A DNA stretch of 64,000 bases from Dinoroseobacter shibae DFL 12 = DSM 16493. GTDB taxonomy: Bacteria > Pseudomonadota > Alphaproteobacteria > Rhodobacterales > Rhodobacteraceae. Below the pieces are notes generated by a model. The model did no database searches. It saw only the letters and a program-made list of their open reading frames with translations, and had not been told where the DNA came from. Shown piece by piece: positions 1-8,803 of this stretch. The DNA lies in contig NC_009952.1 in the NCBI RefSeq assembly GCF_000018145.1, positions 1,240,001 to 1,304,000 on the forward strand. Reading direction: 5' to 3'. The position numbers and the translations under genes were made by a program. Within the stretch, counting starts at the first letter, position 1. Each line of letters starts with the position of its first letter.

Positions 1-117
1 GCACCGCTCACATCTGCGTCAGAGGCGCCCGCACGGGGGAACCGGGGGCCAGAGATAGGGGTTGTCGCGCCCGGGGCGCGGGTCTATACGCGGGCGCTGG
101 AATTCAGGAGGCCGGAC

Positions 118-912
118 ATGGCGATTGGCAGCGCAAACCTCAACGTGATGATCAAGGCCGCCCGGGCGGCGGGGCGCAGCCTCGTGAAGGATTTCCGCGA
201 GGTGGAGAACCTGCAATCGTCGATGAAGGGGGCGGGCGATTTCGTCAGCCGCGCCGATCTGCGGGCCCAGGAAATCCTGGAAAACGAGCTGCGCGAGGCG
301 CGCCCGAACTATGGCTGGTTGGCCGAAGAGGCCAAGGAAGAGGTGATCGGCAAGGACCCGACCCGGCGCTGGATCGTCGATCCGCTCGACGGGACCACGA
401 ACTTCCTGCACGGGATGCCCCATTGGGCCGTCTCCATCGGGCTGGAGCACAAGGGCGATGTGGTCGCGGGCGTGGTGTTCGACCCGGCCAAGGACGAGAT
501 GTTCTTTGCCGAGAAGGGGCAGGGCGCCTGGATGAACCAGACCCGGATGCGGGTCTCGGGCCGGCGCATGATGATCGAGTCGGTCTTCGCCACGGGCCTG
601 CCCTTCGCCAACAACGCGTACCTGCCCGCAACGCTCAAGGATCTGGGCCAGCTCTTGCCGCAATGCGCGGGCGTGCGGCGCTGGGGGGCGGCGGCGCTCG
701 ATCTGGCTTACGTGGCGGCAGGCCGCTACGAAGGGTACTGGGAGCGTGGGCTGAAGCCCTGGGATCTGGCCGCGGGCATCGTGTTGGTGCGCGAGGCGGG
801 CGGGCTGGTGGAGCCGATCCGCGAGGACCAACTGCTGCTGGAGGACGGGCATATCCTGGCCGCCAGCGAGCCGATGTTCGGCAAGTTCGCCGCGACCATC
901 CGCAAGAGCTGA
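118..912 (+). CDS. suhB: Inositol monophosphatase family protein
   Basis: A 264-residue protein of the inositol-1-monophosphatase family, which are Mg2+-dependent cytoplasmic phosphomonoesterases. The first metal-binding motif is visible at residues 85-95 (WIVDPLDGTTN), preceded by the acidic LAEEAKEE at about 68-75. The second metal motif appears as KPWDLAAG near residue 215. The length matches bacterial SuhB/IMPase. The ATG at 118 has a strong AGGAGG ribosome site at 106-111, which fixes the start. It stands alone and converges with the rhomboid gene downstream, with only two bases between the stops. The substrate could be inositol phosphate or another sugar phosphate; sequence alone does not decide. 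Confidence 0.9.
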   Translation: MAIGSANLNVMIKAARAAGRSLVKDFREVENLQSSMKGAGDFVSRADLRAQEILENELREARPNYGWLAEEAKEEVIGKDPTRRWIVDPLDGTTNFLHGMPHWAVSIGLEHKGDVVAGVVFDPAKDEMFFAEKGQGAWMNQTRMRVSGRRMMIESVFATGLPFANNAYLPATLKDLGQLLPQCAGVRRWGAAALDLAYVAAGRYEGYWERGLKPWDLAAGIVLVREAGGLVEPIREDQLLLEDGHILAASEPMFGKFAATIRKS

Positions 913-914
913 GC

Positions 915-1691
915 CTACTTGCGCCGCCGCACGCGGGGAACGCGACTGGTGCGCCGCCGCACCTTGGGGATGCGCGAGGCGATGGCGTCGTAGCGCGCCT
1001 CCGGGTGGTCCGGATGGCCATCCGTGCGCGCCCAGAAGCGCGGGCCCCCCAGTCGCAACCAGACCGGCAGGATCAGGATCAGCCCCGCAACGAACCCGCC
1101 CGCATGGGCCCAGTAGGCGACACCGCCCCCGTCCATCGGCGTGGACGCCCCGCTGAACACCTGCAGCGCGAACCAGCCCGACAGAACGAGGCCCGCCGGG
1201 ATCGGGATCACCCGGAAGATGATCACGATGATGATCAGCACATCCACCCGCGCCTTGGGATAGAGCAACAGGTAGCCGCCCAGCACCCCGGCGATGGCCC
1301 CCGACGCGCCCACCATGGGCACCGGGCTGAACGGGGCGGCGAGCACCTGCGCCAGCGCCGCGCCGATCCCGCAGAGCAGGTAGAAGCCGAGGAAACGCCC
1401 GTGCCCCAGCCGGTCCTCCAGGTTGTCGCCGAAGACCCACAGAAAAAGCATGTTGCCCGCCAGGTGCATGAACCCGCCATGGAGGAACATCGACGTGAAC
1501 AGGCCCAGCGTCCCGCTGCCCGCGGTCAGCTCCCGCGGGACAAGGCCCCAGGTCTGGAAGAACAGCGAAAGCGCGCGCGGGTCGCCCATCAGCGGCAGGT
1601 AGGCGAGAAAGATCAGCACATTCAGGCCGATCAGCATCAGCGTCACATAGGGCGTGCGCTCGGAGGGGTTGTGGTCGCGGATGGGAAACAT
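915..1691 (-). CDS. Rhomboid family intramembrane serine protease
   Basis: A 258-residue polytopic membrane protein with the rhomboid core: the HGGFMHLAGNMLFLWVFG segment, the catalytic serine in GASGAIAG, and the catalytic histidine in WAHAGGFVAG. These form the Ser-His dyad that cuts transmembrane helices inside the membrane. Six or so hydrophobic segments are evident. The C-terminus is basic (runs of R and K), probably cytoplasmic. It ends tail-to-tail with the inositol monophosphatase gene and starts divergently from the TPR gene at 1780. The physiological substrate is unknown. Confidence 0.93.
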   Translation of the reverse strand: MFPIRDHNPSERTPYVTLMLIGLNVLIFLAYLPLMGDPRALSLFFQTWGLVPRELTAGSGTLGLFTSMFLHGGFMHLAGNMLFLWVFGDNLEDRLGHGRFLGFYLLCGIGAALAQVLAAPFSPVPMVGASGAIAGVLGGYLLLYPKARVDVLIIIVIIFRVIPIPAGLVLSGWFALQVFSGASTPMDGGGVAYWAHAGGFVAGLILILPVWLRLGGPRFWARTDGHPDHPEARYDAIASRIPKVRRRTSRVPRVRRRK

Positions 1692-1779
1692 CGCTCTTAC
1701 CTCAGTCTCCGGGCGGTCCGGGTCAAGGGGCGGGGGGTTACGGAATTGACGCGGGCCGGTTTCGTGTCATCCTTGGCCC

Positions 1780-2331
1780 ATGAGACATGGACTTCTCGCC
1801 CTGGTGCTTGCGATGGGCCTGCCCGCGACGGGCTGGGCCGAGGGCTGTGCACCCGTGCCCGACACCCGCGCGGAGATCGCGGGCCTGCACGCACAGCTCC
1901 AGGCGGCCCCCTCGGAGACCGCCGCCCGCCCCCTGATCGGCGCGCTATGGCAGGTCTGGACCCGCGCGCCGGACGCGGCCGCGCAGGCGCTGCTGGACGA
2001 GGGGATGCGCAAGCGGCGGGAGTATGACTTCGCAGGGGCGGTGGAGGTGTTCGACGCGCTGATCGCCTATTGCCCGGACTATGCCGAGGGCTGGAACCAG
2101 CGTGCCTTTGCCCGGTTCCTGCAAGACCGCTACGATGCGGCGCTGGGCGATCTCGACCGGGCGCTCGCGCTCAGCCCGACCCATACCGCGGCCCTGTCGG
2201 GCAAGGCGCTGACCCTGATCCGGATGGGGCGGATGGGGCTGGCCCAAGACGTGCTGCGCGCGGCGGTGGCGCTGAACCCGTGGCTGCCAGAGCGCGTCTA
2301 CCTGCTGCGCCCGCCAGGGCGGGAGCTCTGA
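1780..2331 (+). CDS. Exported tetratricopeptide-repeat protein
   Basis: A 183-residue protein with a Sec-type signal peptide (MRHGLLALVLAMGLPATGWA) that predicts a periplasmic location. About three TPR-like helix pairs follow, with typical signatures such as AEGWNQRAFARFLQDRYDAA and DLDRALALSPTHTAALSGKA. Such proteins usually act as protein-protein adaptors; no enzymatic motif is seen. It sits alone between a divergent rhomboid gene and tRNA-Leu. The role is unknown. Confidence 0.8.
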   Translation: MRHGLLALVLAMGLPATGWAEGCAPVPDTRAEIAGLHAQLQAAPSETAARPLIGALWQVWTRAPDAAAQALLDEGMRKRREYDFAGAVEVFDALIAYCPDYAEGWNQRAFARFLQDRYDAALGDLDRALALSPTHTAALSGKALTLIRMGRMGLAQDVLRAAVALNPWLPERVYLLRPPGREL

Positions 2332-2382
2332 GACGATTCGGGCTTGCACGACCCGGACCGCTTGCCTAGCCAAGAGGGGCGT

Positions 2383-2468
2383 GCGGGCGTGATGGAATGG
2401 TAGACATATCGGACTTAAAATCCGAAGGCCCTAGTGCCGTGTGGGTTCGAGTCCCACCGCCCGTACCA
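2383..2468 (+). tRNA. tRNA-Leu (anticodon UAA)
   Basis: An 86-base class II tRNA. The acceptor arm GCGGGCG pairs with CGCCCGT (first pair G-U), followed by discriminator A and an encoded CCA. The anticodon stem TCGGA/TCCGA holds the loop CTTAAAA with anticodon TAA. The T arm contains GGTTCGAGTCC, and a long variable arm is present, as expected for leucine tRNAs. It reads UUA (and UUG by wobble), codons that are rare in this GC-rich sequence. Confidence 0.97.
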
Positions 2469-2486
2469 CGCCCCTGACAGCCGCGC

Positions 2487-3116
2487 TCAGGTCTTGAAAT
2501 TGCGGCTGTCCTTGATCTGGTCCCAGGCCCAGACGACCTCTTGCAACTTCTCTTCATCGCTGCGGTCGCCGCCGTTCATATCCGGATGAAGAACCTTGAT
2601 CAACGCTTTGTAAGACTTGCGAATTTCGGGCTTGGACCAGTGATCTTTCGCCTCCAGGATCTCGATCGCGCGGCGTTCGGTCGGGGGCAGGCGGCGGGTG
2701 CCGGTGATCGACTTTCCGGGGTTGCGCGTGGCGTTCTCGCCCAGCACCTGGTGCGGGTCATCCACGCCCAGCCGGGCCCAGGCACGCTCCTCGGTGGAGC
2801 GCTTGAACGGCTTGGTCTCCCGGTCCCAGACGCGGTCCTTGTCCATCCGGCGCGCCATCTCTTCCTCGGACTGGCCGTTGAAGAAATTCCACTTCAGATT
2901 GTATTCGCGGACGTGCTTCTGGCAGAACCAGAAATAGTCGTCGAGGATATCGGGCGATTTCGGCGCCCGGTATTTCCCGGCCTCCTCGCAGCCTTCATGC
3001 TCGCATTGGCGTGTGGAGGTCTCGAACGCACCGGACATGCCCCGGCGGCCGCGTGGATTCTTCTTCTTGGAGGACGATACGGACATATCGAACCCGAAGG
3101 GATCACTCTTCGACAT
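2487..3116 (-). CDS. J-domain (DnaJ-like) protein
   Basis: A 209-residue protein with a C-terminal J domain (about residues 145-209). It carries the HPD tripeptide that stimulates DnaK ATPase (KVLHPDMNGGDRSDEEKLQEV). The N-terminal two thirds hold an uncharacterised region with a CEHEGCEEAGKYRAP stretch and a further cysteine-histidine pair (FCQKHV), which may bind zinc. This layout is typical of a small co-chaperone family in Rhodobacterales. It is divergent from bolA, with 72 bases between the starts. Confidence 0.88.
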   Translation of the reverse strand: MSKSDPFGFDMSVSSSKKKNPRGRRGMSGAFETSTRQCEHEGCEEAGKYRAPKSPDILDDYFWFCQKHVREYNLKWNFFNGQSEEEMARRMDKDRVWDRETKPFKRSTEERAWARLGVDDPHQVLGENATRNPGKSITGTRRLPPTERRAIEILEAKDHWSKPEIRKSYKALIKVLHPDMNGGDRSDEEKLQEVVWAWDQIKDSRNFKT

Positions 3117-3188
3117 AGGACCTCACTTTCCGACTCGGAACGAAGAGTTTAATGCTTTGTTCGGGCAAGCAAAGAGGATTGCGACAAA

Positions 3189-3446
3189 ATGGGCGTGAAA
3201 ACCGAGATCGAGACCCGTCTGCAGGCGGCCTTCGCGCCGCGGGAGCTGGACGTGGTGGACGACAGCGAGAGCCATCGCGGTCATGCAGGATATCAGGAAG
3301 GTGGCGAAAGCCATTGGAATGTAAGGATAGTTTCGGAAAAATTCGAGGGCATGAGCCGGATCGCGCGGCACCGGGCGGTCCATGACGCGCTGGGCAAGGA
3401 CCTGGTCGGGCGCATCCATGCGCTGGCGCTGAAGATCGAGGCCTGA
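3189..3446 (+). CDS. bolA: BolA family protein
   Basis: An 85-residue BolA-like protein: a short helix (IETRLQAAF), then the SHWNVRIVSEKFEGMSRIARHR stretch that holds the conserved FEG/R-HR signature, and a final helix. BolA proteins bind monothiol glutaredoxins and take part in Fe-S or stress-related regulation. The histidine of the C-terminal RHR motif is present. The ATG at 3189 has only a weak purine-rich site upstream. It converges with the DUF4177 gene nine bases downstream. Confidence 0.92.
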   Translation: MGVKTEIETRLQAAFAPRELDVVDDSESHRGHAGYQEGGESHWNVRIVSEKFEGMSRIARHRAVHDALGKDLVGRIHALALKIEA

Positions 3447-3455
3447 GCGTCGGCA

Positions 3456-3872
3456 TCAGCCGCGCGACGGCGCGTCGGGCGCAGGGACCTTGGGCGCGGT
3501 CGCGTCGGGGTCCGGACGCGGGCCCTTGATCTCGCGCAGGACCGACAGCATTTCGCCCGCGGGCTTTTCCGCGTCCCGGGGGCCGGCCACGGGGGGCGGG
3601 CCCGCCGGGATCAGCGCCGCGGCCTCGGCGGCCGTCGCGGCGCCGGGCAGCGGTCGGCGAAACACCAGCAAAGTGTGAAACCGGGTCGTCTTGGAGGTCA
3701 GCCCCGCGCGTTCTTCGCAGGGCAGGGTGTCGGTACGGACATATTCCCAACGCTCAGCCGCCAGCGCGTTGATTGCCTGTTCAAGTTGCGCGGCGAAGCG
3801 GTCCTCGATGCGTTTCAGCCCCTTTTTCTTGAGCCCCGTGTTGGGGGCAGGCACTATCTTGTATTCGTACAT
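3456..3872 (-). CDS. DUF4177 domain-containing protein
   Basis: A 138-residue protein. The N-terminal 65 residues match the DUF4177 pattern (MYEYKIVPAP, then AAERWEYVRTDTLPCEER and a LLVFRRPL strand). The rest is a proline- and alanine-rich low-complexity tail, probably disordered. An upstream in-frame GTG at 3878 could add two residues; the ATG at 3872 is preferred because family members begin at MYEYK. Function is unknown. Confidence 0.8.
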   Translation of the reverse strand: MYEYKIVPAPNTGLKKKGLKRIEDRFAAQLEQAINALAAERWEYVRTDTLPCEERAGLTSKTTRFHTLLVFRRPLPGAATAAEAAALIPAGPPPVAGPRDAEKPAGEMLSVLREIKGPRPDPDATAPKVPAPDAPSRG

Positions 3873-4214
3873 TTCCACTACTTTTCCACCGTTTTCATTG
3901 ATCGCGCGCCGCGGGTCCTAGAGGGCTTGCCACCCCTGTCATGTCAACGGATCACGCGACTGGCCGTGCCGTCGCACAGCGCGAATCGCGCGGCGGAAAC
4001 GAGCGCCAATTGCCGTGATCGCCGCCGGGAACGTGGAAATATGAGCAAGAAGGACAGATTTCTGCGCCGATTGTTCGCAATTTCACGACGTGAGCGCAGA
4101 AAATCGGGGTCAGTCCCCTCGGTCAATAAGCAAGTTCTTGCTCGGTCGGATTTGTTAACGTAATGTTAAGCACAGCAGGTATGACGCTTGTGAGTAAACC
4201 ATGAGGGTAAAAAC
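3873..4214. other. Intergenic region with a possible 40-codon ORF and the VPLPA gene promoter
   Basis: The 342 bases between two divergent genes are less GC-rich than the rest of the window. Positions 4041-4163 could encode a 40-residue, very basic peptide (begins MSKKDRFLRRLF, many R and K) behind a GGAA site; confidence that it is translated is low. A short palindrome GGGGTCAGTCCCC lies at about 4108-4120. The AT-rich stretch around 4145-4170, with two TTAA motifs, is the likeliest promoter for the gene at 4215. No RNA gene was recognised. Confidence 0.4.
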
Positions 4215-4763
4215 ATGAACTTTAAGACTTTGATTGCTGCGGTAGCGCTGGCTGCGATTCCGGCATTTGCCGGCGCGTCCACGGTCCACACCGTAGTTGG
4301 TCCCGGCCCGATCGTTGAAGGCGGGCTGGAGAATGGAGATGTTGCCGCCGCAACTCTGACGATTGGTGACACTGTGAACGTCAACCTCGTGGCGTCCGAA
4401 TTGCACGACTCGATCTCAATCCTGGGGTTCAACCTTAACCCGGTCCCCGTGAACGCGATGGTGTCTCTGAGCTTTGATGCGCTGAGCATCGATGAGTTCG
4501 GTCCCACAGTCGCGTCGCTGTCGTTCAACTCTGACGGTTCCGCGCCGGTGTTCACCGGACCCGTGGATACGAACCCGTTCACCTTCATGATCGAGGCGGA
4601 TGCGTCGCCCCTGTTCGTCGTGTTCGACTGGGACAATGACACCAACTCGGCCGCGTCCTATTCGCTGCGGGTCTCTGCGGTGCCGCTGCCGGCGGGCCTT
4701 CTGCTGCTGGGCACTGCCCTGGGCGGCATGGCGGTTGCACGTCGTCGCAAGAAAGTTGCCTGA
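4215..4763 (+). CDS. VPLPA-CTERM sorting-domain exported protein
   Basis: A 182-residue secreted protein. It has an N-terminal signal peptide (cleavage probably after AIPAFAGA, near residue 21), a beta-rich middle without cysteines, and a C-terminal sorting signal. That signal is VPLPAGLLLLG followed by a hydrophobic segment and the basic cluster RRRKK (residues about 155-182). This is the VPLPA variant of PEP-CTERM signals, recognised by an exosortase that moves the protein to the cell surface or matrix. Codon use is less GC-biased than the neighbours. It is monocistronic, with its own terminator. No exosortase gene is in the window. The ATG at 4215 follows GAGGGTAAAAAC. Confidence 0.88.
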   Translation: MNFKTLIAAVALAAIPAFAGASTVHTVVGPGPIVEGGLENGDVAAATLTIGDTVNVNLVASELHDSISILGFNLNPVPVNAMVSLSFDALSIDEFGPTVASLSFNSDGSAPVFTGPVDTNPFTFMIEADASPLFVVFDWDNDTNSAASYSLRVSAVPLPAGLLLLGTALGGMAVARRRKKVA

Positions 4764-4797
4764 TCGTTTTAGCGATCACGCAGCCAAGACTTCAAGG

Positions 4798-4823
4798 AGC
4801 GGTCCGAAAGGGCCGCTTTTTTT
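4798..4823 (+). terminator. Rho-independent terminator of the VPLPA-CTERM gene
   Basis: Stem AGCGGTCC (4798-4805) pairs with GGGCCGCT (4810-4817) through one G-U pair, with a GAAA tetraloop and a run of seven T residues. It lies 34 bases after the stop codon, a textbook intrinsic terminator. Confidence 0.9.
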
Positions 4824-4931
4824 CCGTCTGGAAGGGCGTGGATGTGTGACGTACACAAGGCGACGTTTGCGGCCCGAGGCGCGTCACCTTTATAGAGTAC
4901 AAGTAAACGGAACCGGCCGAACCGGACGACG

Positions 4932-5057
4932 TCACTCCGCCGGATGCTGGCGTGAGACCTGGGTGTCTATCCTGCGGCGTTCCCGGCGCAGCACAACGAT
5001 GCCACCGGCCGCGAGGGCCAGGGCAAGAACGGGTATGATGAATTCATAGAGCGTCAT
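4932..5057 (-). CDS. Small single-pass membrane protein (41 aa)
   Basis: A 41-residue peptide beginning MTLYEFIIPVLALALAAGG. It has one transmembrane helix followed by a basic stretch (VLRRERRRI) that would lie in the cytoplasm. Its ATG overlaps the stop of the 82-residue gene upstream as ATGA (5054-5057), which supports translation and this start over a longer upstream reading. No family is recognised. It is probably the last gene of the gatB operon. Confidence 0.6.
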   Translation of the reverse strand: MTLYEFIIPVLALALAAGGIVVLRRERRRIDTQVSRQHPAE

Positions 5058-5302
5058 GGATCGCGCTCCTCCTTCTTCAGATACCCTAGTATATAGTGCG
5101 AAACGCCGTGCAATACCAGTCCGGCGAGGCCCCACCACAGGGCGGAGGCCGCCATACCCGGTGCGGCCCCGGTCAGCGGGCGCAGGATCGCGAAGCCGAT
5201 CAGACCCAGCGCCAGCGCGTTGGTGAAGGTCGAGAACAGCTTCACACGCTCGTTATAGACCAGGATCGCGTCCCGGGGCGGGCGGGGGCGGCGCAGGCCC
5301 AT
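5054..5302 (-). CDS. Small two-pass membrane protein (82 aa)
   Basis: An 82-residue protein that starts seven bases after the gatB stop codon and overlaps the next gene by ATGA. The N-terminus is basic. Hydrophobic segments run at about residues 27-45 (ALALGLIGFAILRPL) and 48-73 (containing ALWWGLAGLVLHGVSHYILG), followed by a charged tail KKEERDP. It is co-transcribed with gatB. The function is unknown. Confidence 0.7.
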   Translation of the reverse strand: MGLRRPRPPRDAILVYNERVKLFSTFTNALALGLIGFAILRPLTGAAPGMAASALWWGLAGLVLHGVSHYILGYLKKEERDP

Positions 5303-5309
5303 GGGGCGT

Positions 5310-6827
5310 TTACTGCTGCGCCAGCTTGGCGGCGACGATCTGGTTCACGGCCTTGGGGTTGGCCTTGCCGCCCGTGGCCTTCATCACCTGGCCCACGAAC
5401 CAACCGGCGAGCTTGGGATTTTCCTGCGCCTTGGCGACCTGGGCGGGATTGGCGGCGATGATCTCGTCCACCGCGGCCTCGATCGCACCGGTATCGGTGA
5501 CCTGCTTCATCCCGCGCGCCTCGACGATCTCGGCCGGATCGCCGCCCTCGGTATAGACGATCTCGAACAGGTCCTTGGCGATCTTGCCCGAAATCGCGTC
5601 GGCCTTGATCAGCTTGATGATCCCGGCGAGTTGCGCGGGCGAGACCGGGCTTTCGGTGATGTCGTGGTCTTCCTTCTTCAGCCGCCCGAACAGCTCGTTG
5701 ATCACCCAGTTCGCCGCGAGCTTGCCATCGCCTGCCTCCCCCGCCACGGCCTCGAAATAGGCGGCATTAGTGGTGTCGGCGGTCAGGACGCTGGCATCGT
5801 AATCCGACAGGCCGAACTCGGTGATGAACCGCGCCTTCTTGGCGTCGGGCAGCTCGGGCAGGGCGGCGGCGATATCGTCGACCCAGGCCTGCTCGATCTC
5901 CAGCGGCAGCAGGTCGGGGTCGGGGAAGTAGCGGTAATCATGCGCTTCTTCCTTGGAGCGCATGGACCGCGTCTCCCCCTTGTCCGGATCGTAGAGCCGG
6001 GTTTCCTGGGTCACGCTGCCGCCGTCCTCGATGATCGCGATCTGGCGGCGCGCCTCGTATTCGATGGCTTGCTGGATGAACCGGAGGGAGTTCATGTTCT
6101 TGATCTCGCAGCGCGTGCCGAGATGTGAGAAATCCTGGCTCGCCTGGTATTTCTCGTAATCCCCGGGGCGGCAGACCGACACGTTCACATCCGCGCGCAG
6201 GTTGCCGTTTTGCATGTTGCCGTCGCAGGTGCCGAGATAGCGCATGATCTGGCGCAGCTTGCTGACATAGGCGGCCGCCTCTTCGGGCCCGCGGATATCG
6301 GGGCGGGAGACGATCTCCATCAGGGCCACGCCCGTGCGGTTCAGGTCCACGAAGGACATATGCGGGTCCATGTCGTGGATCGACTTGCCCGCGTCCTGTT
6401 CCAGGTGAATGCGCTCGATCCGCACCACGCGCGCCGTACCATCGCCCAGCTCGACCAGCACCTCGCCCTCGCCCACGATGGGGTGGTAAAGCTGGCTGAT
6501 CTGGTAGCCCTGGGGCAGATCGGGATAGAAATAGTTCTTGCGGTCGAAGGCCGAGGTCAGATTGATCGCCGCCTTCAGGCCCAGCCCCGTGCGGACCGCT
6601 TGCGCGACGCATTCCTCGTTGATCACCGGCAGCATCCCCGGCATGCCCGCATCCACGAACGCGACGTTGGAATTCGGCTCCGCCCCGAACAGGGTCGAGG
6701 CGCCGGAGAACAGCTTGGCATTGGTGGCGACCTGGGCGTGCACCTCAAGCCCGATCACCAGTTCCCAATCCTCCCGCGCGCCTGCGATGACCTTGGGTTT
6801 CGGGGTCTCGTATGTGAGGTCGAGCAT
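5310..6827 (-). CDS. gatB: Aspartyl/glutamyl-tRNA amidotransferase subunit B
   Basis: A 505-residue GatB, the tRNA-binding kinase subunit of the GatCAB amidotransferase. The complex converts Glu-tRNA(Gln) and Asp-tRNA(Asn) to the amidated forms. The family signature [12 protein letters not shown] is near the N-terminus, followed by KLFSGA, the Zn/Mg site region, and [15 protein letters not shown]. The C-terminal YqeY-like helical domain ends in [12 protein letters not shown]. The start at 6827 ([11 protein letters not shown]) gives the usual length; the frame stays open further upstream but that part has no homology signature. gatA and gatC are not next to it. Confidence 0.96.
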   Translation of the reverse strand: MLDLTYETPKPKVIAGAREDWELVIGLEVHAQVATNAKLFSGASTLFGAEPNSNVAFVDAGMPGMLPVINEECVAQAVRTGLGLKAAINLTSAFDRKNYFYPDLPQGYQISQLYHPIVGEGEVLVELGDGTARVVRIERIHLEQDAGKSIHDMDPHMSFVDLNRTGVALMEIVSRPDIRGPEEAAAYVSKLRQIMRYLGTCDGNMQNGNLRADVNVSVCRPGDYEKYQASQDFSHLGTRCEIKNMNSLRFIQQAIEYEARRQIAIIEDGGSVTQETRLYDPDKGETRSMRSKEEAHDYRYFPDPDLLPLEIEQAWVDDIAAALPELPDAKKARFITEFGLSDYDASVLTADTTNAAYFEAVAGEAGDGKLAANWVINELFGRLKKEDHDITESPVSPAQLAGIIKLIKADAISGKIAKDLFEIVYTEGGDPAEIVEARGMKQVTDTGAIEAAVDEIIAANPAQVAKAQENPKLAGWFVGQVMKATGGKANPKAVNQIVAAKLAQQ

Positions 6828-7008
6828 GGGTCCGTCTCCGCCTGTTCCGCCCGCGTTTTTAGGGGAGGGCAGGCGGCGGGGCAAGGCGGATTGCGGCGCC
6901 CGTGCGGCCCGCCATGGGCCGGTTTCCGCCCGTGCGGAAATTGGGGGCTGGTGCGGGCCGGGTTTGTCGGGGAATCCTGCGCCCGACGAAACGGTTCGGG
7001 ACTTGGAC

Positions 7009-7605
7009 ATGCGAAAACTGGCAGGGGCGCTTGTGGGGCTTGGGCTCTGTGTTCTGGCAGGGTGCAGCACGGGCAGCACGGCGCGAGACGGCGGGGGCGG
7101 CACCGCCGATCTGCCAGTGGCACAATGGGATTTCCGCCCCGACAGCGACCAGCTGACCCGCGCGGCCCTGGATGCGCTGTCGAGCCACGGCGCGGCGCTG
7201 CCACTGGTCACACCTGCCGATGTGCGCCAGTGGTGCCCGGCTTACCTCGACGCCGACCGGGCGGATCGCGAAGCGTTCTGGGCCGGGTTCCTGTCGGCGC
7301 TGGCGAAATACGAGAGCACCTGGAATCCAAAAGCCGTGGGCGGCGGTGGCCGGTGGTTCGGGCTGACCCAGATCTCGCCGGCCACCGCGCGGGGCTATGG
7401 CTGTGCCGCGGCGACGGGCAATGCGTTGCTGGACGGTCCCGCGAACCTCGCCTGTGCGATCCGCATCATGGCGGTGACCGTGCCGCGCGACGGGGTGATC
7501 GCGGCGGGCGGGGCCGGGGTGGCGGCCGACTGGGCGCCGCTGCTCAGCCCGCCCAAACGCGAGTCCATGCGCAGCTGGACCTCGGCCCAACCCTATTGCC
7601 AGTAA
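7009..7605 (+). CDS. Lytic transglycosylase-like lipoprotein
   Basis: A 198-residue lipoprotein. The signal peptide ends in the lipobox VLAGC (cysteine near residue 20), so it should be anchored to a membrane through a diacylglyceryl cysteine. The C-terminal half looks like an SLT (soluble lytic transglycosylase) domain. The probable catalytic glutamate lies in [12 protein letters not shown], followed by [14 protein letters not shown], a typical goose-lysozyme-like motif. Such enzymes cleave peptidoglycan between MurNAc and GlcNAc. It is divergent from gatB. Confidence 0.82.
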   Translation: MRKLAGALVGLGLCVLAGCSTGSTARDGGGGTADLPVAQWDFRPDSDQLTRAALDALSSHGAALPLVTPADVRQWCPAYLDADRADREAFWAGFLSALAKYESTWNPKAVGGGGRWFGLTQISPATARGYGCAAATGNALLDGPANLACAIRIMAVTVPRDGVIAAGGAGVAADWAPLLSPPKRESMRSWTSAQPYCQ

Positions 7606-7696
7606 CCCTGCGCAGCCCCTGACTGCGATCGGGATGGACGCCCGGCGGGGCTTGGCCTACCTTTGATCGGCACGAGGGTCGCTGGGAGGAGGCTGG

Positions 7697-8803
7697 GTGC
7701 TCGATTTTTCCCATAACCCGTGGTTGGTCGCGGCCTCCCTGGCGGTTGCGCTGATGGCGGGCTTCACCGGGCTGTCCCTGACCAAGGGCGCCTCGACCTT
7801 GCCCGCGGGGCCGCGCAAGACGCGGGTGGCGATGGCGTCTGTCGCCTTGGGCGGCGGCATCTGGGCCATGCATTTCGTCGCGATGCTGGGCCTGCAACTG
7901 CCGATCCTGTTCTACTACGACCCGCTGATCACCCTGATCTCGGCGCTGGTGGCGATCCTGATCGTCGGCGTGGCGTTGCTGGTGCTGCATTTCCTGCCGC
8001 GCCGCGCGCTGACGATCTCGGCGGCGGGGCTTTGTGTCGGGTTGGGCATTCCGGTGATGCATTATATCGGCATGTCGGGGATGCGCTTGTGCCAGCCCAG
8101 CTATTCGGTCGCGGCGGTGATGGAGGCGGGCGTGGCCTCGGTGGTTCTGTCCATGGGCGCGATCTGGATCGCTTATGGCGCGCGCACCTACCGCAACATC
8201 CTGCTCGGCACGCTGGGCTTCGGCTTTGCCGTCTTCGCGGTGCATTTCGTCGCCATGTTCGGCACCGATTTCAGCGCCGTGCCCGGGGCGGCGGCGGCCG
8301 GCCCGTTGATCAGCAACGCGACGCTTGCGCTGATCGTGGCGCTGATCGCCTTCGTGATCTGCGGTGCGTTCCTGTTGTCCAGCGTCACCCTGCTGCCACA
8401 GGCGGAGGCGCGCGCCCAGGCCCCGGCGCCCGGGGCTGAGGCGGAAATGCCCGCGCCGGAGGCGGAGATCCGGAAAATCCCCTATGAGCTCGATGGTCGG
8501 ACATTCTTCATCGACAGCCGCCAGGTCGCGGCGATCCGGGCCGAGGGCCATTACACCGTCCTTTACCAGGACGAGCGCAAGCTTTTCTGCCCCTGGTCGA
8601 TCTCCGAGGCCGAGGCGCGGCTGCCCCGGGGGCAGTTCGTCCGCGCCCATCGCAGCTACCTCGTCAATCCGGGCCATGTCACCGGGTTCGAGCGCAAGAA
8701 GGACAACGGGGTGGTGTTCTTCGACGCGCGCAGCGCGCTGGAAAAAGTCCCCGTGAGCCGCTCGCGCCTGCAGGACGTGCGCACGGCCCTCGGCCTCGTC
8801 TGA
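7697..8803 (+). CDS. coxC: MHYT-LytTR membrane transcriptional regulator (CoxC/CoxH-like)
   Basis: A 368-residue protein with about seven transmembrane helices, containing the MHYT-type repeats MHFVAM (58-63), MHYIGM (121-126) and VHFVAM (182-187). MHYT modules are thought to bind a metal, possibly copper, and to sense diatomic gases. After a proline/glutamate-rich linker comes a C-terminal LytTR DNA-binding domain (about 270-368, with AIRAEGHYTVLY and RAHRSYLVN). The same combination is known from CoxC and CoxH of Oligotropha carboxidovorans. Its place directly before coxMSL supports a CO-responsive regulator, an inference. The GTG start has GGGAGGA seven bases upstream. Confidence 0.85.
   Translation: MLDFSHNPWLVAASLAVALMAGFTGLSLTKGASTLPAGPRKTRVAMASVALGGGIWAMHFVAMLGLQLPILFYYDPLITLISALVAILIVGVALLVLHFLPRRALTISAAGLCVGLGIPVMHYIGMSGMRLCQPSYSVAAVMEAGVASVVLSMGAIWIAYGARTYRNILLGTLGFGFAVFAVHFVAMFGTDFSAVPGAAAAGPLISNATLALIVALIAFVICGAFLLSSVTLLPQAEARAQAPAPGAEAEMPAPEAEIRKIPYELDGRTFFIDSRQVAAIRAEGHYTVLYQDERKLFCPWSISEAEARLPRGQFVRAHRSYLVNPGHVTGFERKKDNGVVFFDARSALEKVPVSRSRLQDVRTALGLV

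Noticed and set aside
1-117. Possible end of an upstream gene before the inositol monophosphatase gene
   Set aside because: No reading frame gives a convincing C-terminus in these 117 bases; only the ribosome site for the first gene is clear.
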